This document shows positions 44,823 through 53,838 of a DNA stretch of 64,000 bases, piece by piece. The notes below the pieces were generated by a model. The model was not told the DNA's origin. It saw only the letters and a program-made list of their open reading frames with translations, and did not search any database. Numbering within the stretch: position 1 is the stretch's first letter; each line of letters starts with the position of its first letter. The stretch comes from an uncultured Eubacteriales bacterium (GTDB taxonomy: Bacteria; Bacillota; Clostridia; Lachnospirales; Cellulosilyticaceae), in the NCBI GenBank assembly GCA_900551325.1, contig URVM01000017.1, positions 13,211 through 77,210 of the forward strand, given 5' to 3'. Made by a program: the position numbers and the translations under genes.

Positions 44823-45989
44823 TTATTTCCCCTCCTTTTCATCATATAAATGGCATGCCACTTTATGACCATTATCAATTGTTCTAAGTGCTGGTATATC
44901 CCCTGCACATGCTGGAATACATTTATCACAACGATCTTTAAAAGAACAGTGACTTGGCATGCGTACTGGGTTAGGTACAGCACCTGGTATAGAATAAAGT
45001 CTATCAACAACTTTACCAACTGCTGGCTTACTCTTAATAAGACCCATTGTATATGGATGTTGTGGGTTTAAGAATACTTCATGAGCAGTACCTTGTTCTA
45101 CTACTTTACCTGCATACATAACAACTACATAATCTGCCATCTCAGCTACAACACCAAGGTCATGAGTAATAAGTAGTATACTTGCATCTATTTTATCTTT
45201 AATATCACGAAGTAACTCTAAAATTTGTGCTTGAATTGTTACGTCTAACGCTGTTGTAGGTTCATCTGCAATAATAAACTGTGGTTCACATGATAAAGAC
45301 ATAGCAATCATAACACGTTGACGCATACCACCTGAAAGTTCATGTGGATAAGCATCATAAATACCTTCTGGACGAGCAATACCTACTAATTTAAGCATTT
45401 GAATACTTTGTTTTTTAATCTCTTCTTTCTTCATATCTGGTCTATGAAGAGCGATTGTCTCGTCAATTTGATAACCAATTGTAAAAATTGGATTTAAGCT
45501 TGTCATTGGTTCTTGGAAAATCATGGCGATTTCATTTCCACGAATATGTTGCATTTCACTAATAGGTGCCTTAACAATGTCTACTGCTCCACCTTTACGG
45601 TTATAGCGAATTGCACCATCTACAATTTGGCCAGATGGGCCTTGAACAAGTTTCATCATAGAAAGACTTGTTACAGACTTTCCACATCCTGATTCTCCAA
45701 CAAGTGCTACTGTCTTACCTTTAGGAATCTCAATGGTTACACCATTTACAGATTTAACAGTTCCCATATCTGTGAAGAAATAAGTATGTAAGTTATCAAT
45801 TTCTATAATATTATCTGGATTCTTCATAGTTGTAGCATACTCTGAAGGATCTACTTTTCTACGTTTCTTTTCTTTTTCAAACTTCTTAATGATTTTACTA
45901 TTTTCTTTTGCAATTTGTTTCATACGTGCTTTAGCTTGTTTTTGCTCAGCGCGTTTTTCTTTTTTCATTTGGGCTGTCATATCGCTCAT
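44823..45989 (-). CDS. oppD: oligopeptide/dipeptide ABC transporter ATP-binding protein with basic N-terminal extension
   Basis: A 388-residue ATPase. Walker A is GESGCGKSV near residue 96, the signature is LSGGMRQRV, Walker B FIIADEPTTALD, and the C-terminal extension has CSFKDRCDKCIPAC. The core begins only near residue 60; before it lies an extension of about 55 residues dense in Lys, Arg and Glu (KKEKRAEQKQAKARMKQ), absent from typical OppD of about 330 residues. It could be helical and contact membrane or RNA, but nothing in the sequence shows the role. It is 8 bp downstream of oppC. Confidence 0.94.
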   Translation of the reverse strand: MSDMTAQMKKEKRAEQKQAKARMKQIAKENSKIIKKFEKEKKRRKVDPSEYATTMKNPDNIIEIDNLHTYFFTDMGTVKSVNGVTIEIPKGKTVALVGESGCGKSVTSLSMMKLVQGPSGQIVDGAIRYNRKGGAVDIVKAPISEMQHIRGNEIAMIFQEPMTSLNPIFTIGYQIDETIALHRPDMKKEEIKKQSIQMLKLVGIARPEGIYDAYPHELSGGMRQRVMIAMSLSCEPQFIIADEPTTALDVTIQAQILELLRDIKDKIDASILLITHDLGVVAEMADYVVVMYAGKVVEQGTAHEVFLNPQHPYTMGLIKSKPAVGKVVDRLYSIPGAVPNPVRMPSHCSFKDRCDKCIPACAGDIPALRTIDNGHKVACHLYDEKEGK

Positions 45990-45997
45990 GTTCTCAC

Positions 45998-47008
45998 CTA
46001 CCTTTTCATTTTAGGGTCAAAGGCATCACGTAGTCCATCACCTACAAAGTTGAAGCCTAATACTGTTATTAAAATACATAATCCTGGTGGTAACCAGATA
46101 TTTAAGTAGTCTCTCATAATAATTGGGTCATTTACAGTGTTTACCATATTCCCCCATGAAGCAAGTGGGAATGGTACCCCGATTCCAAGATAACTATAAG
46201 CAGCTTCTGCTAAAATAACACTACCCATACCCATTGTTGCAATAACAATAAGTTGAGGCATAACGTTTGGAATAAGATGTTTCATAATACGTTTTGCTGG
46301 ATGAAGTCCAATTGCTTCAGTAGCAATCATAAACTCTTGTTCACGAAGACTTAAGATTTGTCCACGGATAAGACGAGCTACACTTGCCCAACCTAAAAAT
46401 CCCATTACAAGCATTAAGAAATAGATTTTTCTTTCTTGAGGTATGCCATATGCAATAAGTATTGAACTTATAATAAGCATAAGAGGTAAGGTTGGAATAC
46501 AATAGAAAATATCTACTATACGCATAATTAGATTATCTATCTTTCCTCCATAATATCCTGCTATACCACCAAGTAAAATACCTAAAGCTAACTGTATGCC
46601 TACTACTACGAAACCAATAATAAGAGATACACGTCCACCATACATAAGACGTACTAAAACGTCACGGCCATCCTTATCAGTTCCTAATAAATGTTCTTTT
46701 GAAGGCTTAGCTTTTCCATTTACTTTAATTCCTGTTTGTGTTTGATCAATACCATTATCATTTTTAGTTGAAAATTCTACGCCATCTTTCATAAAGAATA
46801 TAGTATACTCACCATAATCTGTAAAGAGTGGACCACAAAATGAAAAGACAAACATAGCAATAAGCATAAATACACCTACAATAGCTAGCTTATTACGTAA
46901 AAAACGTTTCATTACTAATTGTCCTGGTGTTACAATTTTTTCCAGGTTTAATTGTTCTTGTCCATTAGCTTCTTTTTTAGTTGTTTCAATTACTTTATCT
47001 TCTGCCAT
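45998..47008 (-). CDS. oppC: oligopeptide/dipeptide ABC transporter permease
   Basis: A 336-residue permease with an N-terminal OppC leader helix (LAIVGVFMLIAMFVFSFCG) and a BPD_transp_1 domain with about five more helices; the EAA loop is seen in AIGLHPAKRIMKHLIPN. HLLGTDKDGRDVLVRLMYG is the conserved OppC/DppC stretch before the core. An extracytoplasmic segment of about 45 residues precedes it and is somewhat longer than usual. It begins 14 bp after oppB. Confidence 0.94.
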   Translation of the reverse strand: MAEDKVIETTKKEANGQEQLNLEKIVTPGQLVMKRFLRNKLAIVGVFMLIAMFVFSFCGPLFTDYGEYTIFFMKDGVEFSTKNDNGIDQTQTGIKVNGKAKPSKEHLLGTDKDGRDVLVRLMYGGRVSLIIGFVVVGIQLALGILLGGIAGYYGGKIDNLIMRIVDIFYCIPTLPLMLIISSILIAYGIPQERKIYFLMLVMGFLGWASVARLIRGQILSLREQEFMIATEAIGLHPAKRIMKHLIPNVMPQLIVIATMGMGSVILAEAAYSYLGIGVPFPLASWGNMVNTVNDPIIMRDYLNIWLPPGLCILITVLGFNFVGDGLRDAFDPKMKR

Positions 47009-47022
47009 TTTATCCGCCTCCT

Positions 47023-47991
47023 TTACTTAAGTCTTACGCGTGGATCAACCACTGCATAGAGTATATCTGATAATAATGTACCGAGTAATGTTAAAACAGC
47101 AATAAACATAGTGAATGCCATCATGAAAGGAATATCTCCTGCACGAAGTGCTTTAAGCCCTATAAAGCCAAGTCCTTCAATAGAGAAAATACCTTCAGTA
47201 ATCATAGCTCCTGAGAATAATCCTGGGATCATTCCACCTACCATTGTTACGATAGGAATAAGCGTATTTCTAAAAGCATGTTTGTAAATAACTTTATGTT
47301 CACTTAAACCTTTAGCTCTTGCTGTTCGTATGTAATCTGCATTTAAAACTTCTAACATATTTGTACGACTATAACGCATAAGACCACCTATTCCAAGTAC
47401 AGTAAGAACAGCTGTTGGAAGGATAAAGTGTACGCCCATATCTAAAATATGAGCAAAACCTTCATAATCAGCACGTGCTGTAACCATCCCTTGAAGTGGA
47501 AGCCACTTAAGTCCCATAGCAAAAATTCTTTGAAGTACTGCTGCAAAGAAGAAACTCGGAAGAGAAATACCTACAAGCGCAATGGTTGTTACTGTATAAT
47601 CTGTCGCTGAGTACTGCTTTGTGGCAGAAATAATTCCTAATGGAATAGCAATTAAAAGTTGTAAGATAAAGGCCGGGAATGCCATCCAGAAAGATACCCA
47701 CATCTTTTCTTGAATAACATCTTTTACAGGTACACTATATAAAAATGAAGTCCCAAAATCACCTTTAACAGCTGCACCTAGCCAATCTATATAGCCTTCT
47801 ACTACACCTTTATTTACACCATAGAGTTCTTCTAACTGAGCACGCATTTCAGGTGTAACATCTGTCATACTACTTGTAATAGTTGTAACATAATCTCCTG
47901 GTGCTGTACGTAATACACCGTAGATGATCATAGATACACCAAGTAGTACAAAGATTGATATAAACAATCTACGAACAATATATTGTCTCAT
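47023..47991 (-). CDS. oppB: oligopeptide/dipeptide ABC transporter permease
   Basis: A 322-residue permease with the OppB/DppB N-terminus (YIVRRLFISIFVLLGVSMI), an extracellular loop with LEELYGVNKGVVEGYIDWL, and an EAA loop in ARAKGLSEHKVIYKHAFRNTLIP (in part). About six membrane helices are predicted. It pairs with OppC to form the channel. The 185 bp spacer to oppA contains structured sequence. Confidence 0.95.
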   Translation of the reverse strand: MRQYIVRRLFISIFVLLGVSMIIYGVLRTAPGDYVTTITSSMTDVTPEMRAQLEELYGVNKGVVEGYIDWLGAAVKGDFGTSFLYSVPVKDVIQEKMWVSFWMAFPAFILQLLIAIPLGIISATKQYSATDYTVTTIALVGISLPSFFFAAVLQRIFAMGLKWLPLQGMVTARADYEGFAHILDMGVHFILPTAVLTVLGIGGLMRYSRTNMLEVLNADYIRTARAKGLSEHKVIYKHAFRNTLIPIVTMVGGMIPGLFSGAMITEGIFSIEGLGFIGLKALRAGDIPFMMAFTMFIAVLTLLGTLLSDILYAVVDPRVRLK

Positions 47992-48052
47992 GTTCCTCTC
48001 TCCTTTTCTTCTTTTCCTAAATAAAATAACCGAGTTACTCTTTTTATCTTTT

Positions 48053-48136
48053 GACTAATATCAACTTATAAGAATCGTTAACCCTTTTATACGCTTATAT
48101 AATTTACATAACATTTATTATAAGCTGATATTAATC
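48053..48136 (-). repeat. imperfect inverted repeat in the oppA-oppB spacer
   Basis: Arms at 48053-48071 and 48118-48136 match over 17 of 19 bases when one is reversed and complemented, with 46 bases between. The right arm adjoins a second hairpin at 48132-48160. Together they could fold as alternative structures in the oppA-oppB mRNA. Confidence 0.5.
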
Positions 48137-48160
48137 ACCAACCCTAATGGGTTGGTGATT
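48132..48160 (-). other. hairpin after oppA without a T-run
   Basis: AATCACCAACCC and GGGTTGGTGATT arms form a perfect 12-pair stem. The minus strand continues with AATATCAGC, not a T-run, so it looks like a 3' stabiliser of oppA mRNA or a weak attenuator that leaves OppA in excess over OppBCDF. Confidence 0.65.
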
Positions 48161-48176
48161 ATCATTTTGTTCTATA

Positions 48177-49910
48177 TTATTTAAGTCTGAATGTTTCAAC
48201 TTCACTAAAGTATGTGTAGTATGGTGTCATATCTGTTGGTAATGAATCCATATCTACAATCTCTGGATTGAATACATACATATTCTTTCTTTGGTAAACT
48301 GGCATTTCTACTGCTTCTTCCATAACAAGATCAAGAGCTTCAGCAAAGTAGCCTTTTCTTACTTCAATATCATTTGTAGAACGTGCTGCTTCGATAGCTG
48401 CGTCAAGTTCTGGATTAGATACTTTGTAACGGTTTGTTGAACCATTTGAGTGGTAAAGTTGGTACATATCTGGATCTGCTGTTGAGCCCCAAGCAGCTAC
48501 CCACATATCCCATTCAGCAGCATTTAACTTATCAAAGAATACTGTACCATCTGTATCTAAGATTTCAAGAACAGCTCCCATTTTTTCCATTTCTGTTTTC
48601 ATTTGAGTAAGAACTGGTGCTGTTGGGTGATCCATAGTACCGCCACCTGGAATACCTACTTGTACTTTAAGTTGTTTGCCATCTTTTTCAAGACTTGGTT
48701 TGCCACCTTTATCTACTTGTTTGTAACCAGCAGCTGTAAAGTATTCTAAAGCTTTCTCTGGGTTAAAGCCATAGTACTCTGTAGCACCTTGTGGATATGC
48801 CCAAGATACTGTTGACATTGGTCTTTCGATAACATCTGCAAGGTCACCGTAGTATGTTTCTACAGCTGGTCCTCTATTCATAAGGTGCATAAGCCCTTTA
48901 CGAACATTAATATCTGGAATACGCTCTGCGTTAAGTCCTATGTAACCATATCCAAGGTTTTCAATAAGTTTATATTCAAGACCCGCACCCTCAACGTCTG
49001 TTACCATTTCTGGAGATGCAGCTGGGTCAGAAATATCAATTTCATTAAGTTTAACAGCTTCTAATTTATTAGCTTCTGCTACTACTTGAATTTTAATAGT
49101 TGGTGTAAGAGGTTGACCTTTATAGTAGTTTTCATTTGCTTTAAGTGTTACTACACCTTTGTCAAAGCTTTCAAATTTATATGCACCTGCACCAAGTGGT
49201 GAAGCATTTCTTGATTTTGGAACAGATAAGTCACCTTTTGTAAATTCTTTACCACTATCATCTACACCGTAGTATGCTTTAGGTGCAACACCAATACCAC
49301 CTAATTTCCAAATAGCTGATGGATCTACACCATCAAGTGTAACTTGTACTGTACGGTCATCAACTTTTTTGATACCAGAGATTTCTGTAGCATCACCTTC
49401 ATGGTATTCTTTCATACCAGGAATTCCTAATGTGTAGAATGTAGCTGCTCCATCATAAGTTGGATCAGAATATACTAAATAGTTGAAAATAACATCGTCT
49501 GCTGTAACAGGTGTACCATCACTAAATACTGCACCATCTTTAATTGTAAAAGTATAGATAGATTGTGTTACTACTCCATCATCACCTTTTACTTCTTCAA
49601 TTGTAAAGTCAGCTAAAGCCGCTTCTGGCTGTGCTTGACGGTCAGCTTTAATAAGTGGTTCAAAAATACGGTCGTTTACATCACCATCTGGACCTGTTGT
49701 AGCAAAAAATGGGTTGAATACACCATTAATATCTAGTGACGCAACTACTACTGTATCGTATTTTGATTTTTGTTCTGTTTCTGCTTCCCCTGCAGCTTGA
49801 GTTTGTCCATCTGCTGCTGGCTTGTCTTTGCTACCGCATGCTACAAGGTTAGTTGCTGCAATGCCTGTAACCATTGACAATAATATAAATTTTTTTGCAA
49901 ATTTCTTCAT
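48177..49910 (-). CDS. oppA: oligopeptide-binding lipoprotein, ABC transporter substrate-binding protein
   Basis: A 577-residue SBP_bac_5 family protein. The signal ends in LVAC with the lipidated Cys at residue 25, followed by a flexible Ala/Gln/Glu linker. FSDGTPVTADDVIFNY and VEMPVYQRKNMYVFNPEI are family-typical. It binds peptides outside the cell and delivers them to OppBC. It is the first gene of the operon with AGGGGTT upstream of the ATG, and the structured spacer after it may keep its level higher than the rest. Confidence 0.95.
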   Translation of the reverse strand: MKKFAKKFILLSMVTGIAATNLVACGSKDKPAADGQTQAAGEAETEQKSKYDTVVVASLDINGVFNPFFATTGPDGDVNDRIFEPLIKADRQAQPEAALADFTIEEVKGDDGVVTQSIYTFTIKDGAVFSDGTPVTADDVIFNYLVYSDPTYDGAATFYTLGIPGMKEYHEGDATEISGIKKVDDRTVQVTLDGVDPSAIWKLGGIGVAPKAYYGVDDSGKEFTKGDLSVPKSRNASPLGAGAYKFESFDKGVVTLKANENYYKGQPLTPTIKIQVVAEANKLEAVKLNEIDISDPAASPEMVTDVEGAGLEYKLIENLGYGYIGLNAERIPDINVRKGLMHLMNRGPAVETYYGDLADVIERPMSTVSWAYPQGATEYYGFNPEKALEYFTAAGYKQVDKGGKPSLEKDGKQLKVQVGIPGGGTMDHPTAPVLTQMKTEMEKMGAVLEILDTDGTVFFDKLNAAEWDMWVAAWGSTADPDMYQLYHSNGSTNRYKVSNPELDAAIEAARSTNDIEVRKGYFAEALDLVMEEAVEMPVYQRKNMYVFNPEIVDMDSLPTDMTPYYTYFSEVETFRLK

Positions 49911-50334
49911 CTTAACCCCTCCACTGTCTATTTACCGATTCTTATTAAGTCTTCTCTACTTTTGCAAGTTAAAAATTGTATACAATCATAATAATCGATA
50001 GGTTTTTTTGTTTTTCCATTTCATGTTACCATAAACTAATAACATATTCAATATTTTTCTTTTATATCTTATCATTTTTATGTATATCTACACTTTTTAT
50101 ATTTTTTTATGATTTTACCATTTATAATTCTATCATATGTTTGAATTTATCTTTCTAATAGATTGTCTAGCATGAACATTTGTTTTTTTGTAATCGCCTA
50201 TTTTTTATACAAAATTTAAAACAAATACTTTTCCAGCTTAAATTTTTTATTTTATGTTACGCTATTATTATCTAGCAGTGTACATTAATGTATAGGTTCA
50301 TTGAACAAGTAAAGGGGTTGCTTTTGCAACCCCT
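49911..50334. other. AT-rich spacer upstream of oppA
   Basis: This 424 bp gap has no convincing gene. It must hold the oppA promoter on the minus strand. A small palindrome TTGTATACAA at about 49976-49985 could be an operator, and the hairpin at 50308-50339 ends the next minus-strand gene. The remainder is T-rich and featureless. Confidence 0.5.
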
Positions 50335-50339
50335 TTACT
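50308..50339 (-). terminator. long hairpin overlapping the stop of the 144-residue unknown gene
   Basis: AGTAAAGGGGTTGC and GCAACCCCTTTACT are perfect 14-base arms, extendable by GAAC/GTTC. The gene's TAA lies in the 5' arm. The minus strand after the stem is not T-rich, so it may be a weak terminator or stabiliser. Confidence 0.65.
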
Positions 50340-50769
50340 CGTTCCCTTCAGTAGCATGTCCATCTATATTTTGGCACCTATAGATACCACCTACTAATTG
50401 TATTGGTGATAAAGGTACCATATCCGCCAATATATCCCTTAAATAGCCAGGACAGTTTTGTTCTTCATTTAAACTTCTATTATTAAATAGACCATTTGTT
50501 TCTTCTATAATAGAAGTATCTATATCATTTTCTCTCATATGTTTTATAACATCAGTTGTTTCAAAAATATGATTGGTCCCATTTTCTGCTCCAACTACTG
50601 TGTACAGATAACCTATATCTGCAGAAGACAGGGTTTCATAGTTATAATCTTGATCTTCACAATAAGCATTTAAATCTACAGCTTCTTCTTCACTACAATA
50701 TTCAAGTACTTGATCTGCATGATCAAAGCATATAATCTTATTTTCAGATCCTAAAACTACATATTTCAC
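50335..50769 (-). CDS. unknown acidic protein, 144 residues
   Basis: I do not recognise this protein. It is small, soluble and acidic, with no membrane segment or signal peptide. It begins MKYVVLGSENKIICFDHADQV and has an acid-rich middle (EEEAVDLNAYCEDQDYNYE). Four to five Cys are spread without a metal pattern. The gene is monocistronic between oppA and the divergent citrate synthase gene and carries its own strong hairpin. Confidence 0.65.
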   Translation of the reverse strand: MKYVVLGSENKIICFDHADQVLEYCSEEEAVDLNAYCEDQDYNYETLSSADIGYLYTVVGAENGTNHIFETTDVIKHMRENDIDTSIIEETNGLFNNRSLNEEQNCPGYLRDILADMVPLSPIQLVGGIYRCQNIDGHATEGNE

Positions 50770-50952
50770 ACAATCCCTTCTTTCTTTTATAAGTGTCTAT
50801 TTATTTAAGGTTTCTATATAGATTTTCACTTTTATTCACTAATTATTCATTATTATTTACATATTATCCCCATGTCCTACAAAACCTTTATTTATAAGTA
50901 CTTCTTTATGATCATTTTTGTTATTTTATTCCATAATTTGTTTTTATACATA

Positions 50953-50982
50953 TTGACAATTAAGTATTCAAAATGTTAACAT
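50953..50982 (+). promoter_or_regulatory. candidate citrate synthase promoter
   Basis: TTGACA at 50953-50958 and a TAACAT -10-like hexamer at 50977-50982 are spaced by 18 bases and lie about 40 bp before the start codon. The -35 is perfect, the -10 is weak. Confidence 0.45.
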
Positions 50983-51022
50983 TAATTATATTAAATTAAG
51001 AAAATTAAAAAGGGGGTATTTT

Positions 51023-52393
51023 ATGGCAGAATTTAAAACATCAGCAGATACATGTGGCATGCTAGATGAGCTTACTCAGCTAGCAAAAGAAAATAATTAT
51101 ATTGATCCTAGCTTATTTAGTAAGTATGCTGTCAAGCGAGGTCTACGTGATTTAGACGGTCGTGGTGTTCTAGTAGGATTAACAGAGATTGGAGAAGTAC
51201 ATTCTTATATAGTAGATGAAAATGAAATTATCCCAGTCCCTGGACGACTCATTTATCGTGGTATAGACATTAATGATATTACAAAAGGTTATTTATCTGA
51301 TCATCGTTTCGGCTTTGAAGAAACTACTTATCTTTTATTATTTGGCAAGTTACCTACCGAAGCTCAGCTTACTAACTTCCAAAAGTTACTAGGTACAGAG
51401 CGCCAACTACCTGATGACTTTGTAAGAGATATGATTTTAAAAGCCCCAACAAAAGATATTATGAATAGTATGGCCAGAAGTGTTCTTGCTCTTTATAGTT
51501 ATGATGAGGGTAATCCAGATGATACTTCTTTAACTAATGTGCTTATGCAATGTATTAAACTCATTGCTACCTTCCCTTCTTTAGCAGTTTACGGCTATCA
51601 AGCTCATGCCCATTATCATCATAATCAAAGCTTATATATTCATCCCCCTAAACCAGAACTTTCTACTGCTGAAAACATCCTATATATGCTAAGACCAGAT
51701 AGTCAATATACCCAGCTAGAAGCTACCCTTTTAGATTTAGCACTTATTTTACACGCTGAGCATGGTGGTGGGAATAACTCATCTTTTACAACTCATCTCG
51801 TTACCTCTTCTGGTACAGATACATATTCCACTATAGCAGCAGCCCTTGGCTCCTTAAAAGGTCCACGTCATGGTGGTGCCAACTTAAAAGTTGTAAAGAT
51901 GTTTGAAGATATGCGCAAAAACATTGCCGATTGGAAAGATGAAGAAGCTATTTCTGAGTACTTAAAGAAGCTTCTTAATAAAGAAGCCTTTGACAAAGCT
52001 GGTCTTATATATGGTATAGGCCACGCTGTATACTCTGTATCTGACCCTCGTGCTGTTATTCTTAAAGAATATGCAGCTAAACTAGCTAAAGAAAAAGGCC
52101 TAGAAGATGAATTTGAGTTCTATACTCGCATCGAACGCCTAGCTCCTGAAGTTATTAGTGCTGCACGCAAAATGTATAAAGGTGTTAGTGCTAACGTAGA
52201 CTTCTACTCTGGCTTTGTTTATAGCTTACTTGGTTTACCACTTGAACTTTATACCCCAATCTTTGCTATTGCAAGAATTTCAGGTTGGAGCGCTCACCGT
52301 ATTGAAGAGCTGGTGAATGCTGGAAAAATCATTCGTCCTGCGTACAAGAGTGTGGCAAAGAAGAAAGAATATATTCCTCTTGCTGCACGTTAA
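51023..52393 (+). CDS. citrate synthase
   Basis: A 456-residue citrate synthase. Catalytic His regions are HAEHGGGNNSS (about residue 247) and GPRHGGANLK (about residue 285), and the catalytic Asp is in SANVDFYSGFVY near residue 390. It condenses oxaloacetate and acetyl-CoA; in anaerobes it feeds 2-oxoglutarate for glutamate synthesis. The N-terminal 40 residues form a helical extension seen in clostridial relatives. AAGGGGG precedes the ATG. No aconitase or isocitrate dehydrogenase gene is next to it. A 2-methylcitrate synthase role is possible but there is no propionate gene nearby. Confidence 0.95.
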   Translation: MAEFKTSADTCGMLDELTQLAKENNYIDPSLFSKYAVKRGLRDLDGRGVLVGLTEIGEVHSYIVDENEIIPVPGRLIYRGIDINDITKGYLSDHRFGFEETTYLLLFGKLPTEAQLTNFQKLLGTERQLPDDFVRDMILKAPTKDIMNSMARSVLALYSYDEGNPDDTSLTNVLMQCIKLIATFPSLAVYGYQAHAHYHHNQSLYIHPPKPELSTAENILYMLRPDSQYTQLEATLLDLALILHAEHGGGNNSSFTTHLVTSSGTDTYSTIAAALGSLKGPRHGGANLKVVKMFEDMRKNIADWKDEEAISEYLKKLLNKEAFDKAGLIYGIGHAVYSVSDPRAVILKEYAAKLAKEKGLEDEFEFYTRIERLAPEVISAARKMYKGVSANVDFYSGFVYSLLGLPLELYTPIFAIARISGWSAHRIEELVNAGKIIRPAYKSVAKKKEYIPLAAR

Positions 52394-52418
52394 TATATTG
52401 TAAAACTCTCTCTTAAGG

Positions 52419-52465
52419 AAAAGAGCATATCACAAAATGAACTTATTTGTGGTATGCTCTTTTTA
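52419..52465 (+). terminator. intrinsic terminator of citrate synthase
   Basis: AAAAGAGCATATCACAAA and TTTGTGGTATGCTCTTTT arms (one mismatch) with a 9-base loop are followed by TTATTTTG. Confidence 0.92.
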
Positions 52466-52484
52466 TTTTGTTTTGAATGGGGCC

Positions 52485-52736
52485 GAATGACTGTCTTTTA
52501 GTAGTTTTCGTAGGGTGGCAGGGTGGGGACATTCTCCTTCAGCTTCCACTTCCGGTGGCTAAGAGGCTGTAAGCTCGGGAGAAGTAGGAACGCGGGGAAC
52601 TTGCTTCGCTTCGAACATTTCGCTAAAACCCCTACTTCCCCTCTCGCCAACAGCCTCTAAGCCACCTGCATAAGCCGCTTTCGGATAACGCCCCCACCCA
52701 GCCACCCTTTCCAATACTTCGGAGAGACAGTCATTC
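52485..52736. repeat. long imperfect palindrome A (about 250 bp), GC-rich
   Basis: The outer ends GAATGACTGTCT and AGACAGTCATTC match perfectly. Further in, AGGGTGGCAGGGTGGGG (52512-52528) matches the reverse complement of 52692-52708 at 16 of 17 bases, GGTGGCTAAGAGGCTGT (52554-52570) matches 52650-52666 at 16 of 17, and GAAGTAGG pairs with CCTACTTC around a loop of about 40 bases. It is far richer in G and C than its flanks and has no coding frame. It could be a MITE-like element or a large structured RNA/DNA hairpin; its identity is unknown. Confidence 0.85.
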
Positions 52737-52961
52737 TAGGCAACTCTTCTAGTAAGATTTTATTTATGATTAGGCCGAATTATAGTGCAAATATAAGACT
52801 GCGTTAAACAAAACTGTTGCTGTTAAAGCATAATAGAGAGATCTCTAAATAAAGGTCACTCTATTAAATAAAATAACTATTTGTTTGGTTGAAGCTATAT
52901 TCATATTGATTAATAAACTGGAATTTGTCCACTTCGACAGATGAATAAACTATCTTTTTTC
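52737..52961. other. spacer after palindrome A
   Basis: AT-rich sequence with stop codons in all frames checked by eye. It contains a second short AGGCCGAATTA resembling the outer edge of palindrome A (GGGCCGAATGA). No gene or terminator is evident. Confidence 0.5.
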
Positions 52962-53744
52962 CTAAGCATTTGCAACGCAGATTTCTAGTTCTCGAATTTT
53001 GTCCCCTACATCCTCAGGACAATGAGCATCGGATGAAGTAATAATTTTTACATTTTTATTCTTCAAAATATGAAGTAATTCTGTATCCATTCCTAAAGAA
53101 GAAGTTTCTGAACATCTTCGAGCCACACCACTATTCTGATCTGCATACATATTTCTATTCGAAAGCTCTTTTGCTAAACGTTCATAGTAACCCAAGAGTG
53201 AAAAGGACGGTCTATGACCAAATAATTTTATTGCATCTGGATGACCAATACCATCAAATAGTTTACTTTTTGCCAGTGAAATAGAATCTTCAAAATACCT
53301 ACGATATATCGTATCTACATCAATTCCAATCCAGTGCTCAGGCTTATGGTCAAAGGCAAATTTATTAACAAAATGAATGCTACCTAATAAAAAATCAAAA
53401 CCTTTATCTTTCGTCATCTCTCCAATAAATGTTTCATGCTCTTTGAAGTAACATATTTCAAGTCCAAATTTTATCTTAACAGGATACTTTTGATTTCTTA
53501 CTTTTTCAATAAGTTCAAGATACTCCGACATCTTATGCTTTCCCGCACTTCTTTGAAACCAATTATCTACATATTTACTGTATGCACATACTGAATCATA
53601 CATAGAAATAAACTCTTCAAATATATAACAATGTTCAAGTAATCGAATTTCATCAAGCTTCATTTCAACTGCCTTGTTTACGAATTGTTCAATCCATTCT
53701 AATGAGTAGTCTCCACGCTCAATATGAATATGACCATCAATCAT
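52962..53744 (-). CDS. PHP-domain phosphatase, histidinol-phosphatase-like
   Basis: A 260-residue PHP domain protein. Metal ligands are in MIDGHIHIERG at the N-terminus, LLEHCYIF (about residue 37), LEICYFKEHE, GSIHFVNKFAFDH and the C-terminal SSDAHCPEDVG. This arrangement and length match HisJ/HisK-type histidinol-phosphate phosphatases, which use a trinuclear metal site. No other his gene is nearby, so another phosphoester substrate is possible. The gene lies between the two long palindromes, an isolated position that may reflect insertion or rearrangement around it. Confidence 0.85.
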   Translation of the reverse strand: MIDGHIHIERGDYSLEWIEQFVNKAVEMKLDEIRLLEHCYIFEEFISMYDSVCAYSKYVDNWFQRSAGKHKMSEYLELIEKVRNQKYPVKIKFGLEICYFKEHETFIGEMTKDKGFDFLLGSIHFVNKFAFDHKPEHWIGIDVDTIYRRYFEDSISLAKSKLFDGIGHPDAIKLFGHRPSFSLLGYYERLAKELSNRNMYADQNSGVARRCSETSSLGMDTELLHILKNKNVKIITSSDAHCPEDVGDKIRELEICVANA

Positions 53745-53838
53745 TTTTACCCTCCATACATTCAGCTAAATTCTAATTTATCGACTTATAAAAATCTATT
53801 TTATTGAGTTTAACACATTTATGGAACAATTTAAATAA

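Noticed and set aside
52485..52736. CRISPR array, rRNA or tRNA-like feature
   Set aside because: There are no regularly spaced direct repeats and no tRNA cloverleaf or rRNA core; the structure is one nested inverted repeat.
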